A model generated the notes under the pieces. It had not been told where the DNA came from. It did not search any database and saw nothing but the letters and a program-made list of their open reading frames with translations. From positions 248,001-312,000 of the forward strand of contig CAVXOL010000019.1 in NCBI GenBank assembly GCA_963763325.1: 64,000 nt of DNA. The letters are read 5' to 3'. Source of the DNA: JBBECJ01 sp963763325. GTDB taxonomy: Bacteria > Chloroflexota > Chloroflexia > Thermomicrobiales > CFX8. Below are positions 41,315 through 51,113 of the stretch, piece after piece (positions within the stretch are counted from its first letter, which is position 1; each line of letters starts with the position of its first letter). Both the position numbers and the translations under genes were made by a program.

Positions 41315-42262
41315 GTGAAGCACGTTGTCTTGTCGGTCCTGCTGTTGCTGGTTGCGTCGTTCGTTGTCGCATGTGGTGACGAGGACGATGGTTCCGATGG
41401 CGAGTCTGGAGACTCGGGGATCGCCATCGCCGCGACGACAACGATCATCGCCGATCTGGCGCGCAACATTGCTGGAGAACGAGCGGACGTAACTGCGATT
41501 ATTCCGCCGGGAGCCGACCCACACGACTTCGAGCCGACACCGGGTGATGTCGAGAAGATCGCCGATGCGGAACTGGTGCTTGAGCACGGCCTCGGCTACG
41601 ACGAGTGGGCCCATGATCTGGTCGAGCAATCGGGAACTGACGCAGCGGTCGTCGAGGTGACCGACGGTGTCACGCTGATTGAGGCCGGCGACGACGAGCA
41701 CAGTGAGGATGCCGATGAGCACGAGGGGCACGACGAAGACCCGCATGTCTGGTTCGATGTCGAGAACGTCAAGGTAATGACGGCCAACATTCGTGACGCA
41801 CTGATCGAGATCGACCCCGACGGCCGCGAGGCGTACGAGGCCAACACGGAGGCGTACCTGGCGGAACTGGACGAACTGGATGGCTGGATTCACGAGCAGG
41901 TGGCGACGATCCCGGAAGGCGACCGCAAGCTGGTAACTTCGCACGAGGCGTTCGGCTATTACGTCGCCGCCTACGGGTTCGAGTACGTTGGTGCTGTTGT
42001 ACCGTCACTCGACAGTCAGGCGCAGGCGTCGGCCCAGCAGGTCGATGCGTTGCTGGACATGATCGAGGCCGAGGGCGTCCGCGCCGTCTTCACCGAGACG
42101 ACCGTCAACCCCGACCTGACCGAACAGATTGCGGCTGAAGCCGATATCGAGGTCGTCACGAACCTGTTCAGCGACTCCCTCTCAGACGACGGCAGCCAGA
42201 CCGACACCTACATCGGCATGATGCGCCACAACACGACGGCGATTGTTGAGGCGTTGACCTAG
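41315..42262 (+). CDS. znuA: Zinc/manganese ABC transporter substrate-binding lipoprotein
   Basis: 315-residue cluster A-I solute-binding protein (TroA/ZnuA type). A lipobox is at residues 18-21 (VVAC). Metal ligands: the His of IPPGADPHDFEPTPGDVE, the His of DEDPHVWFDVENVK, the His of TSHEAFGYYV and a C-terminal Asp/Glu. An acidic His-rich loop (EDADEHEGHDEDPH) is typical for zinc members. ATP-binding and permease genes are not next to it, so the transporter's other parts lie elsewhere. Tandem operators lie upstream. Confidence 0.85.
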   Translation: MKHVVLSVLLLLVASFVVACGDEDDGSDGESGDSGIAIAATTTIIADLARNIAGERADVTAIIPPGADPHDFEPTPGDVEKIADAELVLEHGLGYDEWAHDLVEQSGTDAAVVEVTDGVTLIEAGDDEHSEDADEHEGHDEDPHVWFDVENVKVMTANIRDALIEIDPDGREAYEANTEAYLAELDELDGWIHEQVATIPEGDRKLVTSHEAFGYYVAAYGFEYVGAVVPSLDSQAQASAQQVDALLDMIEAEGVRAVFTETTVNPDLTEQIAAEADIEVVTNLFSDSLSDDGSQTDTYIGMMRHNTTAIVEALT

Positions 42263-42384
42263 GCCTGAAGGATGCGACAGAAGGCACGCGCGCGCATGGT
42301 CTGGAGCATTTCACCAGTAGTGTTATGCTGGCATGAGTCGGTGGATTCTCAATTCGCCCTCTCGATTTCAGAAGCGACACAGCG

Positions 42385-42708
42385 ATGGCTACTCTGACGA
42401 TCGATCTACCACTCGATCATCTACAACCGCTTGCAAGATGCGAAGCCGAATGCGTTCGGGGCCGCCGGCAGGAGTCGCGCGGGATTGGTTGGCTGAGAGA
42501 TTACCTCTACCGGCTGCCGTCAGTGAGCGTGAGCGGGTCCGTGAGACGTTGCGCGCCGCTGGATTACTCGTTGAGTTCTCACCCGAGGAGATAGCAGACG
42601 CCGAAGCCATGACGGCAACGCTTGACAGAAGTCAGTGCTACGTTGGATCGCGCCGGAGGCAGACCACTGAGTGAGATCGTGCTGGAGCAGCGCGGGCCGA
42701 AGGTGTGA
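42385..42708 (+). pseudogene. VapB-like antitoxin, frameshifted
   Basis: ATLTIDLPLDHL, then GPPAGVARDWLAERLPLP, ERERVRETLRAAGLLVEFSP and ATLDRAGGRPLSEIVLEQ are segments of one ~107-residue antitoxin (VapB/AbrB-like) in successive frames. At least two single-base changes, near 42425 and 42635, are needed. The final GTG-TGA overlaps the start of the following PIN gene by four bases, the usual coupling of antitoxin and toxin. Confidence 0.55.
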
Positions 42709-42950
42709 CCGCTTTCTTTCTGGATACAAGCGCTATCGTTAAGCGGTATCACAAGAGGTCGGCACCAGTTGGATCCGAAGCCTGATTGACCCGTCCACCG
42801 GCAACACCATCATCATCAGTGAACTCACGCTCGTCAAGGTCGCCGCTGCACTGGCAGCGAGACACCGTGCTCCATCGGGTATATCCCAGCATGCACGAGA
42901 CACTGGTTTACGCCTCTTCAAACGGCACTTTGCTACGCGAATATGTGGCT
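42705..42950 (+). pseudogene. VapC-like PIN toxin remnant
   Basis: GTG 42705 opens VTAFFLDTSAIVKRYH, the typical first strand of PIN toxins with catalytic Asp, followed by TSWIRSLIDPSTGNTIIISE and LTLVKVAAALAARHR in another frame. The rest is unrecognisable. Frame changes occur near 42760 and 42900. Confidence 0.5.
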
Positions 42951-42959
42951 GCTCCGGGC

Positions 42960-43220
42960 AACCGCGATCGTCAACTCGTTGATCACTTTCATGCCGAGAC
43001 TGGCATCGGCGTCGAGTGGGCGCTCGACGAGTCCAACTGGCGGCTGGAGGTCTTTCAGGTATGCCCGGCGACGGCGCTTGAGGCGTCAGCCAGGCCCACG
43101 CCGCATCGCTCGCCGACTTCCTGATCGGGTCGCATGCGAGCCTTGCACGAAGTTCTGCTGACCGGAGACGACCCGTTCTACCGGACGATGCTTCCATCAT
43201 TGACCGTCGAGCGCGTGTAG
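42960..43220 (+). pseudogene. Second PIN-domain toxin remnant
   Basis: FHAETGIGVEWALDESNWRL, then ADFLIGSHASL and LLTGDDPFYRTMLPSLTVERV (stop at 43218-43220) match the C-terminal half of PIN toxins (ADFLIGAHA and LLT-D segments). The parts are in three frames. No antitoxin or complete N-terminus is left, so this is probably a truncated second module. Confidence 0.5.
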
Positions 43221-43292
43221 CACGAGCCATACGCTCGAGATGCAGGTTTGGAATGAGTCATGTGGATGATTGTCCGAGTCAGTGCTCATCCT

Positions 43293-44436
43293 TCATGCCT
43301 TCGCTCGCACATCCCGAAAGCAGGCGGCGGTTCGGGCGAGCCCTTCAGCGAAGACATCAGGGGTCTGGCCGACGCCGATCCGGAGATGGTGCTCGTAGCC
43401 GAAGGCCGAGCCGGGCGCGAGCATGACGCTGTACTCGGCGGCGAGACGGTCGGCCAGTTCCGCCGATGGGATGTCGAGGTTGTAGCGCATCATGGCCAGC
43501 AGCCCGCCGCGCGGCGGGGTCCAGCTGGCCAGGTCGGCGTTTTCGGCGAACCAACGTTCGGCGGTCGACAGATTCGCTGAAACGATCTCGTGCGTACGCT
43601 CCACGATCTTGTTGCGGTTGCGAAAGGCGAGAACGGCCAGCGCGTCGTTGAGCTTGCCGGGCGAGAGCGAGATGTAGTCGCGCATGTGCCAGCATTGAGC
43701 GATGAAGTCAGCCGGACCTGCCAGCCAGCCAGTGCGCAGTCCCGGCAAACCGAACGGCTTCGAGAATGTCCCGACCGTGACGGCCAGTTCGCCGAGGTCG
43801 CGCATTGGCGGGGCCATCTCGTCGCCGCCGGGAATGTCGAGCCAGCGGTACGCCTCGTCGCAGAGGACGCGGGCGCCGAGCGACTCGGCCAGTGCATAGA
43901 TGCGGCGCAGGTCGGCGGCCGAGAGCATCGCTCCGGTCGGGTTGTGCGGGGTGTTGATGACGATCAACTTCGTGTTGGGCCGGACCAGCGTCTCAAGCTC
44001 GTCGAGGTCGTAGCGGAAATCGTTCTCCGGCCGCAGCTTCCAGAGCGTCACGTCGCAGCCAATCGCGCGTGGGACCGAATACAGCTGTTGGTAGGCAGGG
44101 TAGACGGCCACGACGTGGTCACCCGGCTCCAGCAGGACGTTGAAGGCCAGGAAGTTCGCCTCGATCGCGCCGGTCGTGACGAGGATGTTCTCCGGTCCCG
44201 TGTTCGCGTAGGTTCCTGCCAGCAGCGAGCGCAGTTCCATGCGATCCAGGCGCTTCCGAGTAGCCGAGCCGCATGTCTAGCAGCCTCGACAGCGTCGCAT
44301 CGCGCTCGCCAGCCGGCAGCATATCGAGCAGCTCGTTGACCGACATCGGGTAGATGCCGCTCTCTGCGATGTCGTACTCGACCTGCGTCTCCCAGGTCGT
44401 CATCCAGCGTTCGAGGGCGAATTGTTCGATCTTCAA
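43293..44436 (-). CDS. PLP-dependent aminotransferase, one frameshift
   Basis: Class I/II aminotransferase of about 380 codons. The N-terminus ALERWMTTWETQVEYDIAES and RLGYSEA are in one frame; ELRSLLAGTYANTGPENIL onward is in another, so one base is lost or gained near 44240. Conserved are NTPHNPTGA (PLP ring), CDEAYRWLDIPG (Asp-Ala-Tyr), VGTFSKPFGLPGLRTGWL with the Schiff-base Lys. TTG 44436 follows AAGGA. Subtype and amino-acid substrate cannot be told. Confidence 0.7.
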
Positions 44437-44513
44437 GATGGTGTTTCCTTTCAATTCAATACGCGACTGTTACGGCGGCGAGAATCACGTGAAGCCAGAC
44501 AGGACTGCCAACT

Positions 44514-44623
44514 GTCCCCCTGTCGTCCTGAGCCGCAGCGAAGGACCTCTCGCTGCGCTTGACTGCCCATGGGCAGTTGAGCCCGGAGAGGTCCTTCGCT
44601 GCGGCTCAGGACGACAGGGGGAC
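44514..44623. repeat. 38-bp perfect inverted repeat element
   Basis: Arms at 44514-44551 and 44586-44623 are exact complements, separated by 34 bases that hold a further perfect palindrome (ACTGCCCATGGGCAGT). The arm contains CCTGAGCCGCAGCGAAGGAC, a word common in repeated intergenic elements of bacteria. It could fold into a long cruciform or RNA hairpin. Confidence 0.85.
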
Positions 44624-44707
44624 GGACCTGGTCCATCTCAATACGATCACTGTTGCTTGCAATTCCGGAGGTGCTGGTCCCCTCAGGCCGTCCGGCAAGA
44701 CAGCGGA

Positions 44708-45250
44708 CTATACCGGCGCGAGCGGGGTGTGTGGTTCGGCAGGCAGTTCGACGCGGATCGGGTCGTTGGGGCGGACATCGCCTCCGGTCAGGACAATCGC
44801 CATCACGCCAGCTTTGCGGACGATGTTGCCGTCGGCGTCTCGGCCGAGGGTAGCGGCCATCAAACCCTGCTGGATGCCGTCGAGCTGGTTGCAGGGGTTA
44901 CGCAGGCCGGTGAGTTCGACGACAGCCATCCCTCCAAGGTGGAGGCGCGTGCCGGTGGGAAGGCCGAGCAGGTCGACACCTCGGGTTGTGACGTTTTCGC
45001 CCATCTGGCCAGCGACGAGTTCGAACCCTTGCTCACGCAGTTCGTCATGCAGTTCCGCGTGGATCAGGTGGACCTGTCGCAGGTTCGGCTGGGTTGGGTC
45101 ACGTTTGACACGCGAGCGGTGCTTGACGGTTGTGCCGAGATGCGCGTCGCCCTCGACACCCAATCCTTCCAATAGCCGAATGCATCCGTCGTTCGGTTTC
45201 GTCATCGTGTGTGCCGCGCTGCGGCTTACTGCCGTCACACGTCCATCCAT
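44708..45250 (-). CDS. MOSC domain protein
   Basis: 180-residue molybdenum cofactor sulfurase C-terminal-like protein. LEGLGVEGDAHLGTTVKHRS and QVHLIHAELHDELREQGFEL are typical, and MGENVTTRGVDLLGLPTGTRLHLG with the conserved Cys in LRNPCNQLDG forms the sulfur-carrier site. Proteins of this kind move sulfur or reduce N-hydroxylated compounds using molybdenum cofactor. The start at 45250 is chosen by family length; the ribosome site is weak. Confidence 0.8.
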   Translation of the reverse strand: MDGRVTAVSRSAAHTMTKPNDGCIRLLEGLGVEGDAHLGTTVKHRSRVKRDPTQPNLRQVHLIHAELHDELREQGFELVAGQMGENVTTRGVDLLGLPTGTRLHLGGMAVVELTGLRNPCNQLDGIQQGLMAATLGRDADGNIVRKAGVMAIVLTGGDVRPNDPIRVELPAEPHTPLAPV

Positions 45251-45297
45251 GCGTCCCGTATCCCCTCCCACATCCGGTTCGGCTTGTGGTTTGTAGT

Positions 45298-46157
45298 CTA
45301 ACGCGTTGGTCCTTGATGAGTTGGCTGGGTGGCGGTTGGGGAGTCGACGTAGCCGGTCAGATCAGTGGAGGTCACGAGGTGGCGGACCTCCTGCTGGCGT
45401 CCGTGGCCCCGCTCGACGGTGCGCACCTCGCGTCGGTCCAGCAGTGGTAGCGGTGGATCACCACCGGCTGGCGGATCGAACAGCCAGTGCAGATCGCGCT
45501 CCAATAGCGGCTGGTTGCCCTTGACCAAAAGCAGGTAGTCGCCGCCCGCATCCAGTACCTGTTGGCACAGGTGGCGCTGGCAAAACAACGCATCCCCCGT
45601 CAGCACTCGCCCCGTCCAGTCCAGTTGCGCCAGCAGCGCCGGGGCGACGGTCAGTTCGGCCTCGGCTTTCGTGACGGCCTCAGTCACGACCTCGGCCTCG
45701 ATCGGTTCATGGGCCAGCGCCATCCCCGTCGCGTGACACACCGCCGTCAACACATCGATCGGCGTCCCGCTGTCGCGGTACTGGAGTTGGCCCCGCAGTG
45801 CCTTGCCATCGAGACTGATGCCGATTGGGGTGGAGGCGTTTCCTGTCGACGGCGCGAAGTAGGCCGTCAGCGCGCGGGCCAACCCATCGACATCCAGCCG
45901 GGCGAACAGCCGCTGGAGCGTCGACTGGCATGGCGTTCGCCCGGACACGAAGCCGAGCCGGGCGAGGACCTCGGCCGGTTGGAGGGCACCCCATTCGGCG
46001 ATGGCGAGCACGGAGTGCTGGCCAACGAGCAGGGCACTGATGGTCAACGACAAGACGGCGGAGAGGGATAGCGGACACTGGCCTGGCGACGTGGGTCGGG
46101 AACGTGAGCCAACGCGGACGACAGACTCGCTGGGGTCGCATGCGGCATACTCAGCAT
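45298..46157 (-). pseudogene. ISAs1-family transposase, frameshifted and truncated
   Basis: DDE transposase of the ISAs1 group. MLSMPHATPASLSSALAHVP and DPRRQASVRYP begin the protein in one frame; after about 46070 the sequence continues in another with LTISALLVGQHSVLAIAEWG, GRTPCQSTLQRLFARLD, ISLDGKALRGQ (first Asp) and RVLTGDALFCQR (second Asp). The C-terminus is lost: the frame ends a few residues after LTGYVDSPTAT, about 70 residues short. No terminal inverted repeats are obvious. It is thus a dead IS remnant. Confidence 0.75.
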
Positions 46158-46364
46158 TGGGCGCTCCTTCGGATTCGGACCGGTGTGTCAACAACCCGAT
46201 CTTCACCGATGAGCGCCCATCTCGCTATCTCTTGAACCGCATTCACTCACGCATAAGCCCTGCGGTTGGGGAGGGGTTTTCTCCACCATTGACACATTCA
46301 CCCACTCGCCCCATCCTAACGGCCACCGAATGCATACTGGTGACCAGCGGGAGAGGTGCGTGAG

Positions 46365-47778
46365 ATGGCGGATTCGATGCGAGACATCGAGCGGCAGATA
46401 CTCGGCGAGATCTGGACTTCAGAGCGACATGATGGAGAGCCTGCGGTACCTGTGTGACGACCTCGGCTCACGCTTTGGCGGGACCGAGAGCGAGCAGATG
46501 GCGGCCGAGTATCTTCATTTGAAGATGCGCGAGTATGGCCTCCAGAACGTCCACCTCGAAGAGTTTCCGGTCTACACATGGGAACGCGGCGTCTGCGAGT
46601 TGACGCTGACGGCTCCGGTTGAGCGCAACATCTCGGCGATCGCGATGCCGTTCTGTCCGGCGGGCGACTTTGCCGGTGAGGTTATCGACGTTGGTGAGGG
46701 TGAGACGGCCGACTTCGAGCGCCTCGGAGAGGCCGTACGCGGCAAGATTGTCCTCTCGGCGGCTGAGACGAACACGCCGGGTCAGGTGACGCTGCACCGT
46801 ACCGACAAGTACCGGCTGGCGCACGAAGCCGGCGCCATCGGCTACATCATGGCCAACAAGAATCCCGGCCTGCTGCATATCACTGGCGGACTCTACGCCC
46901 GTAAGCCAAACGGCCCGGACGACATCGACCACGACGGCCCGATCCCGGCCGTCGGCATCAGCCACGAGGCGGCTGAGTTGCTGCGACGGCTGGCCGAGCG
47001 CGGTACGTTGCAGGTGAAGATGCACCTGGAGAGCCGAACCTGGCGATCGCACTCGGCCAACGTCGTCGGTGACGTTCCGGGCCAGAACACCGAGGAGGTC
47101 ATCGTCTTCGGCGGTCACTACGACGGTCACGATATCGCCCAGGGCGCGGCCGACGACGCAGCCGGGACGCTGGTCGGTCTGGAGGTCGGGCGGCGGCTGG
47201 CGCCGTTCGCGGGACAGCTCAAGCGGACGATCCGCATCGTCTGCTTCGGCTACGAGGAACTTGGCCTGGGCGGCAGCTGGAAGCACGCCGACCGATACGA
47301 CTCCGGCACCGAAACGCTGCTGTTCGCGATGAACCTTGACGGTTCCGGACGCGGCATGGGCGGCCAGGAGAAGATCACCGTCACCGGCGATCCGGAGTTG
47401 CGAACGTGGTTCGAGACATTGCCGGGCAAGCTCGGCTACGACTTCGAAGTCGCCAACCGGATCAGCGCCCACTCGGACCACTTCCCATTCTTCCTGAAGG
47501 GCTACCCGACCGCCTCACTCTCCAGCGCCGACTCGACGGCCGGGATGATCGGTCGCGGCTACGGCCACACCGAGGGCGACACAGTCGACAAGGTTCACTT
47601 GCGCGGCCTCCAGATGGGGGCAGTATTCGCGACCCGCGTCGCGCTCGTTCTGGCCAATGCAGAGCCTTTCCCGGCCGCACGCCGAACCGAGGAGGAAGCT
47701 GCCGAGGTGCTGCGCAAGTCAGGCCAGGGCAACTTCCTGGAGCACCATTGGGGACGCGCAACCCGCGTGCTCGACTGA
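46365..47778 (+). CDS. M28-family zinc aminopeptidase, one frameshift
   Basis: About 470 residues. MADSMRDIERQILGEIW opens the protein; a break near 46415 changes frame to SDMMESLRYLCDDLGSRFGG, the rest is intact. A PA-like insert (residues ~120-220, GKIVLSAAETN) precedes the catalytic core GGHYDGHDIAQGAADDAAGT (His and bridging Asp), CFGYEELGLGGSWK (Glu-Glu) and ISAHSDHFPFFLKGYP (Asp, His). Cleaves N-terminal residues of peptides in the cytoplasm. ATG 46365 follows GGGAGAGG. Confidence 0.75.
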
Positions 47779-47823
47779 CGACCACGAAGGCCGCAACCGT
47801 GATGGTTGCGGCCTTCACTGTTG

Positions 47824-49560
47824 CTACCCAACCGGGCCGGCGCGGTAGACCTCGACGTGGTTATTGCGGTCGAGGCCGAGGGCAGCGAAGGTTGGCCAAC
47901 TCAACTCGACGGCCCAGCGCGTGCGCCAGCCGGCGACATGTTGTGACGCGACGGTGTCGCCAATCGTGCAGGTCAGCTCGACGCCGTTGGCGACGAGCCG
48001 CAGCCGCTCGCCGACCTTGAAGTCGGGATGGACACAGTAGTAGCCGTTCGGGTCGTACTGCCATCCAGAGACAGCGGTCCCCCAACTGTCGTAGAGGCGC
48101 ATCGTGCGTTCCCACCAGGCGACATCGTAGCTGGCCGAGTAATAGGCCGCGCGTCCGGCTCCGAGCTGCCCTCCCGGTCCGGGCGTTGCGGCAGGCGGCG
48201 TCGGCTCATCTCCTCCAGCGGGCTCCTCGCCATCCAACGTCGTTGGGTGCGCCGCAAGGATCTCGTCGTACGCGTCGAGTGTTGCACGAACAAGCGGACG
48301 CAGCTCTTCCGGGCTGCGGTCGAGTTGCTCGCCGGTCAGATACGACGCGACGATCGAGCGCGTCTCCGTCTCGCCATTCGCCGTCCAGCGTGCCAGTTCG
48401 GTCGCGCCGTAGGTCGCGTTGACCGACGGATCGAGCAGCGAACCTCCACCGAGCGCGGTCGCGACGTCTGCTCGGACGGCCAGCAGGCCGGCGCCGCCGT
48501 TTGGCTGGGTCACAGTCGGGTTGCCATTCGAGACGCCGCGTGAGAGTGCCGCCACCAGGCGCGGATCGAGGCCGTTCGCGACGGCTGCCGCGCCCAGTTC
48601 CTCGCCGAACAGCTCGTGGCTGGCGAGCGAGACGAGGGCAGGATCGTCCGGCTGGCTCAGGCCCCGCCAGGCGCGATAGTGGAGACCGGCGTTGTTGGAT
48701 TCGATCTCCCAGCCTGCAGGCTGGCCCGGTGTCCAGGTCAGAATGCGGCGCTCGAACGCCTGGACGAGGACGCGAGTCTGTACGCCGTCAAGCAACGTGT
48801 CGTGCCAGTACGGCTCCGTCACGGGCCGACCGATCAGCCAGGCAGCCGGGAACGACTGGCGCGCGACCCAGTCCGCGAACGGCGCGGCGACGTTGTGGCC
48901 GGTAACCCAGTCGAAGTCGGCGACGACGATCGACGAATCGGTGACGCTGCCGTCCTCAACCGAGCCGTCCCCATCGACGAGCGCCTGAACCGGCTGGCCG
49001 ATCCGTGACTCAGCCACGAGTCCCGGAACATCCTCGGTGCCGATCGCCCAGCCATTGACCGATGCCAGCGGCGCGAGCGTCGCATACGTCAGCGGGTTCG
49101 GCTGGTCGAGATCACCGGCGACCGGGACGGACGGCGGCGTTCGATGGACGATCGCGTCCCCGGAGAACGGAATCTGGCCGGCGAGCATCTGCGTGACGAG
49201 CAGCGCACCAGTGACGAACCAGCCGTCATCGGGCGACCTGGAACGATCCAGAATGTCGAGCCGACCCTTGTCGAAGTAGACCATCCGGCGGACGCCGTCC
49301 GGGCTGTCAGCGCTGTATTCGACCGAGGTCGAGATCGCGTCCGGACCCCACATCCAGTCGCGTTCGACCTGATCGCCAGCGACCGGACCGTCGGTCGCGC
49401 TCCAGATGGCCGCGATGGCCGGATCGACCGGGACGCCGTTGCGCGTCGTCAGTGTCGATGCCCCCGGCTGCGCGGCGCCCTGGAGTGCAAGCGGAATCGT
49501 CGTAATCAACAGGCCAGCCAGCACCAGCAGACCAGCCTGCCACAGGCGATGGATCGCCAT
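47824..49560 (-). CDS. Secreted protein: novel N-terminal domain, lysozyme-like domain, DPBB-like tail
   Basis: 578 residues with a signal peptide (residues 1-29, LLVLAGLLITTIPLALQGA). Residues ~45-300 share the domain of the propeller protein at 621-2471 (DWMWGPDA, YFDKGRLDI, ILTWTPGQPAGWE, HYRAWRG). Residues ~310-430 resemble an SLT lytic-transglycosylase fold (GLDPRLVAALSRGV) but lack the catalytic Glu, so it may bind glycan only. After a Pro/Thr linker the last 90 residues (GYYCVHPDFKVGERLRLVAN, CTIGDTV) look like a double-psi beta-barrel. ATG 49560 follows GGAAGAAC. Probably wall-associated. Confidence 0.7.
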   Translation of the reverse strand: MAIHRLWQAGLLVLAGLLITTIPLALQGAAQPGASTLTTRNGVPVDPAIAAIWSATDGPVAGDQVERDWMWGPDAISTSVEYSADSPDGVRRMVYFDKGRLDILDRSRSPDDGWFVTGALLVTQMLAGQIPFSGDAIVHRTPPSVPVAGDLDQPNPLTYATLAPLASVNGWAIGTEDVPGLVAESRIGQPVQALVDGDGSVEDGSVTDSSIVVADFDWVTGHNVAAPFADWVARQSFPAAWLIGRPVTEPYWHDTLLDGVQTRVLVQAFERRILTWTPGQPAGWEIESNNAGLHYRAWRGLSQPDDPALVSLASHELFGEELGAAAVANGLDPRLVAALSRGVSNGNPTVTQPNGGAGLLAVRADVATALGGGSLLDPSVNATYGATELARWTANGETETRSIVASYLTGEQLDRSPEELRPLVRATLDAYDEILAAHPTTLDGEEPAGGDEPTPPAATPGPGGQLGAGRAAYYSASYDVAWWERTMRLYDSWGTAVSGWQYDPNGYYCVHPDFKVGERLRLVANGVELTCTIGDTVASQHVAGWRTRWAVELSWPTFAALGLDRNNHVEVYRAGPVG

Positions 49561-49861
49561 CTGCAGTTCTTCCCTTCCCTCTACCGTCGTGACAGCCGCT
49601 GGCAAACGGCAGGACACGGGTCGCCGGGTGGCGTCCGCAGGTCATGGCCCGTTGGAACGGCTGTCGAACGTAGCGTGGGAGCATCAGGGTGTTCGCGCAC
49701 GTTCCCCAGCGTGCGCGGCCTGGATGCCCGGCTGTCATCCTTACCGCCGAACCTGAACTCAGGATGTCGGAAACCTTTGAATATTCTGAGGATGCCGGCC
49801 TTGCGGCGTCGGATTGGTTCGGATACCGTGGCGCAACAGACGAGCTCGACGGAGGACGACG

Positions 49862-51064
49862 ATGGCAGATAGCGCTGCAACGGGGGCAATCGTGGACGGG
49901 ATCGACCGGGCCTATCTGGTTGAGACGCTCGCGCATCTGGCGACGATCCCAACTGATGTCCCACTGGGCTTCGAGACACTGATGGAGCCGGACGATCCGA
50001 AGCTGGTCCATTACGTTCAGCAGCGTGCTGCGCCCGGAACTGATCCGGATCGGCGTCTACGATCTGCTCGACGCCCCACGCAACAACCTGATCGCACGGC
50101 TCGGCAGCGGCGAAAGTGGCCGCTCGCTGCTGATCCAGAACTACACGCCAACGCAGCACAACAACCTGATGGACGACCCGTTTTCCGGAAGGATCGGCAA
50201 CGCGCGCGAGTATGGCGTCGACGAGCCGGTCGTCTTCGGCCAGGGGGTCAGCCAGTGCAAGGGGCATCAGGCAGTCATGCTGGCAGTCCTCAAGCTGCTT
50301 ACCGAAAGCGGCGTCCCACTACGGGGGCGGCTCTACTGGGCGATCAATAACGAGGGACGATCGAGCCACGCCTGCTCGAACGCGATCCTCGACACGATCG
50401 GCGAGACGCCAGAGTTCGGGATCATTCAGATCGCAACCGGGATGAGCGTCTCGCTCGGCAACCGTGGACGGGTCGATGTGGATGTTGAAATCGAGGGCGT
50501 GGCAGCCCACTCAAGCCAGCCCGAACATGCGCTGAGCGCGATCGATGCGGCGGCCGAGGTCGTTGGCCGGCTGTTCGATCTCAACTGGCCCGATCGTCAC
50601 CCACTGCTCGGCGGGCGACACGCCGTCGTCTACAAAGTGCGCTACGAACCACTCGCGCCGCACACGCTGCCGTCGCACGCCTACATGGCGATCGACCGGC
50701 GGCTGTTGCCCGGCGACGATCCCGCTGCCGCGACCGACGAGATCCGAGCCGCCATCGGCGATATGTCACCGTATCACGTCCACGTCTCGCAGGGCGTCAC
50801 GATGCTGCCGGCACTGGTCGATCCTGACCATCCCGGCGTCGTCGCCCTCTCCGACGCCCATCGCGAGGTGACCGGCAGCGACACCGCCAGCCACTACGGC
50901 AGGGCTCGTTCGACGCCGGTGGGCCGTGCGCGCGGGGCGTCCCGACCGTCATGTACGGGGCGGGCGGTGGAGCGGGGCTGACGGCGACCGACTTCGTGCC
51001 AATCGCGATGGTCGAGCAGGAGGCACGCGTTCTGGCGACGTTGATTCTGAACGAGCTCGCATAA
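49862..51064 (+). pseudogene. M20-family peptidase, two frameshifts
   Basis: Peptidase T/ArgE-like zinc hydrolase. The N-terminus DGIDRAYLVETLAHLATIPTDVP is in the first frame; after about 50025 LLIQNYTPTQHNNLMDD, WAINNEGRSSHACSNAIL, IEGVAAHSSQPEHALSAI and AIDRRLLPGDDPAAATDE are in the second; after about 50895 the C-terminus GSFDAGGPCARGVPTVMYGAG is in the third. The usual HxD is present as QHNNLMDD, which changes a metal ligand. Two base changes would restore about 400 residues. ATG 49862 is preceded by GGAGGACGAC. Confidence 0.65.
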
Positions 51065-51113
51065 GCCGCTGGGTGGCTCAGGCGTCGGATGGTTGCGTAG
51101 AGGAGGGCTGGCA

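Noticed and set aside
46468..47481. 337-codon minus-strand frame opposite the M28 peptidase
   Set aside because: Shadow of a gene with complete zinc-peptidase motifs.
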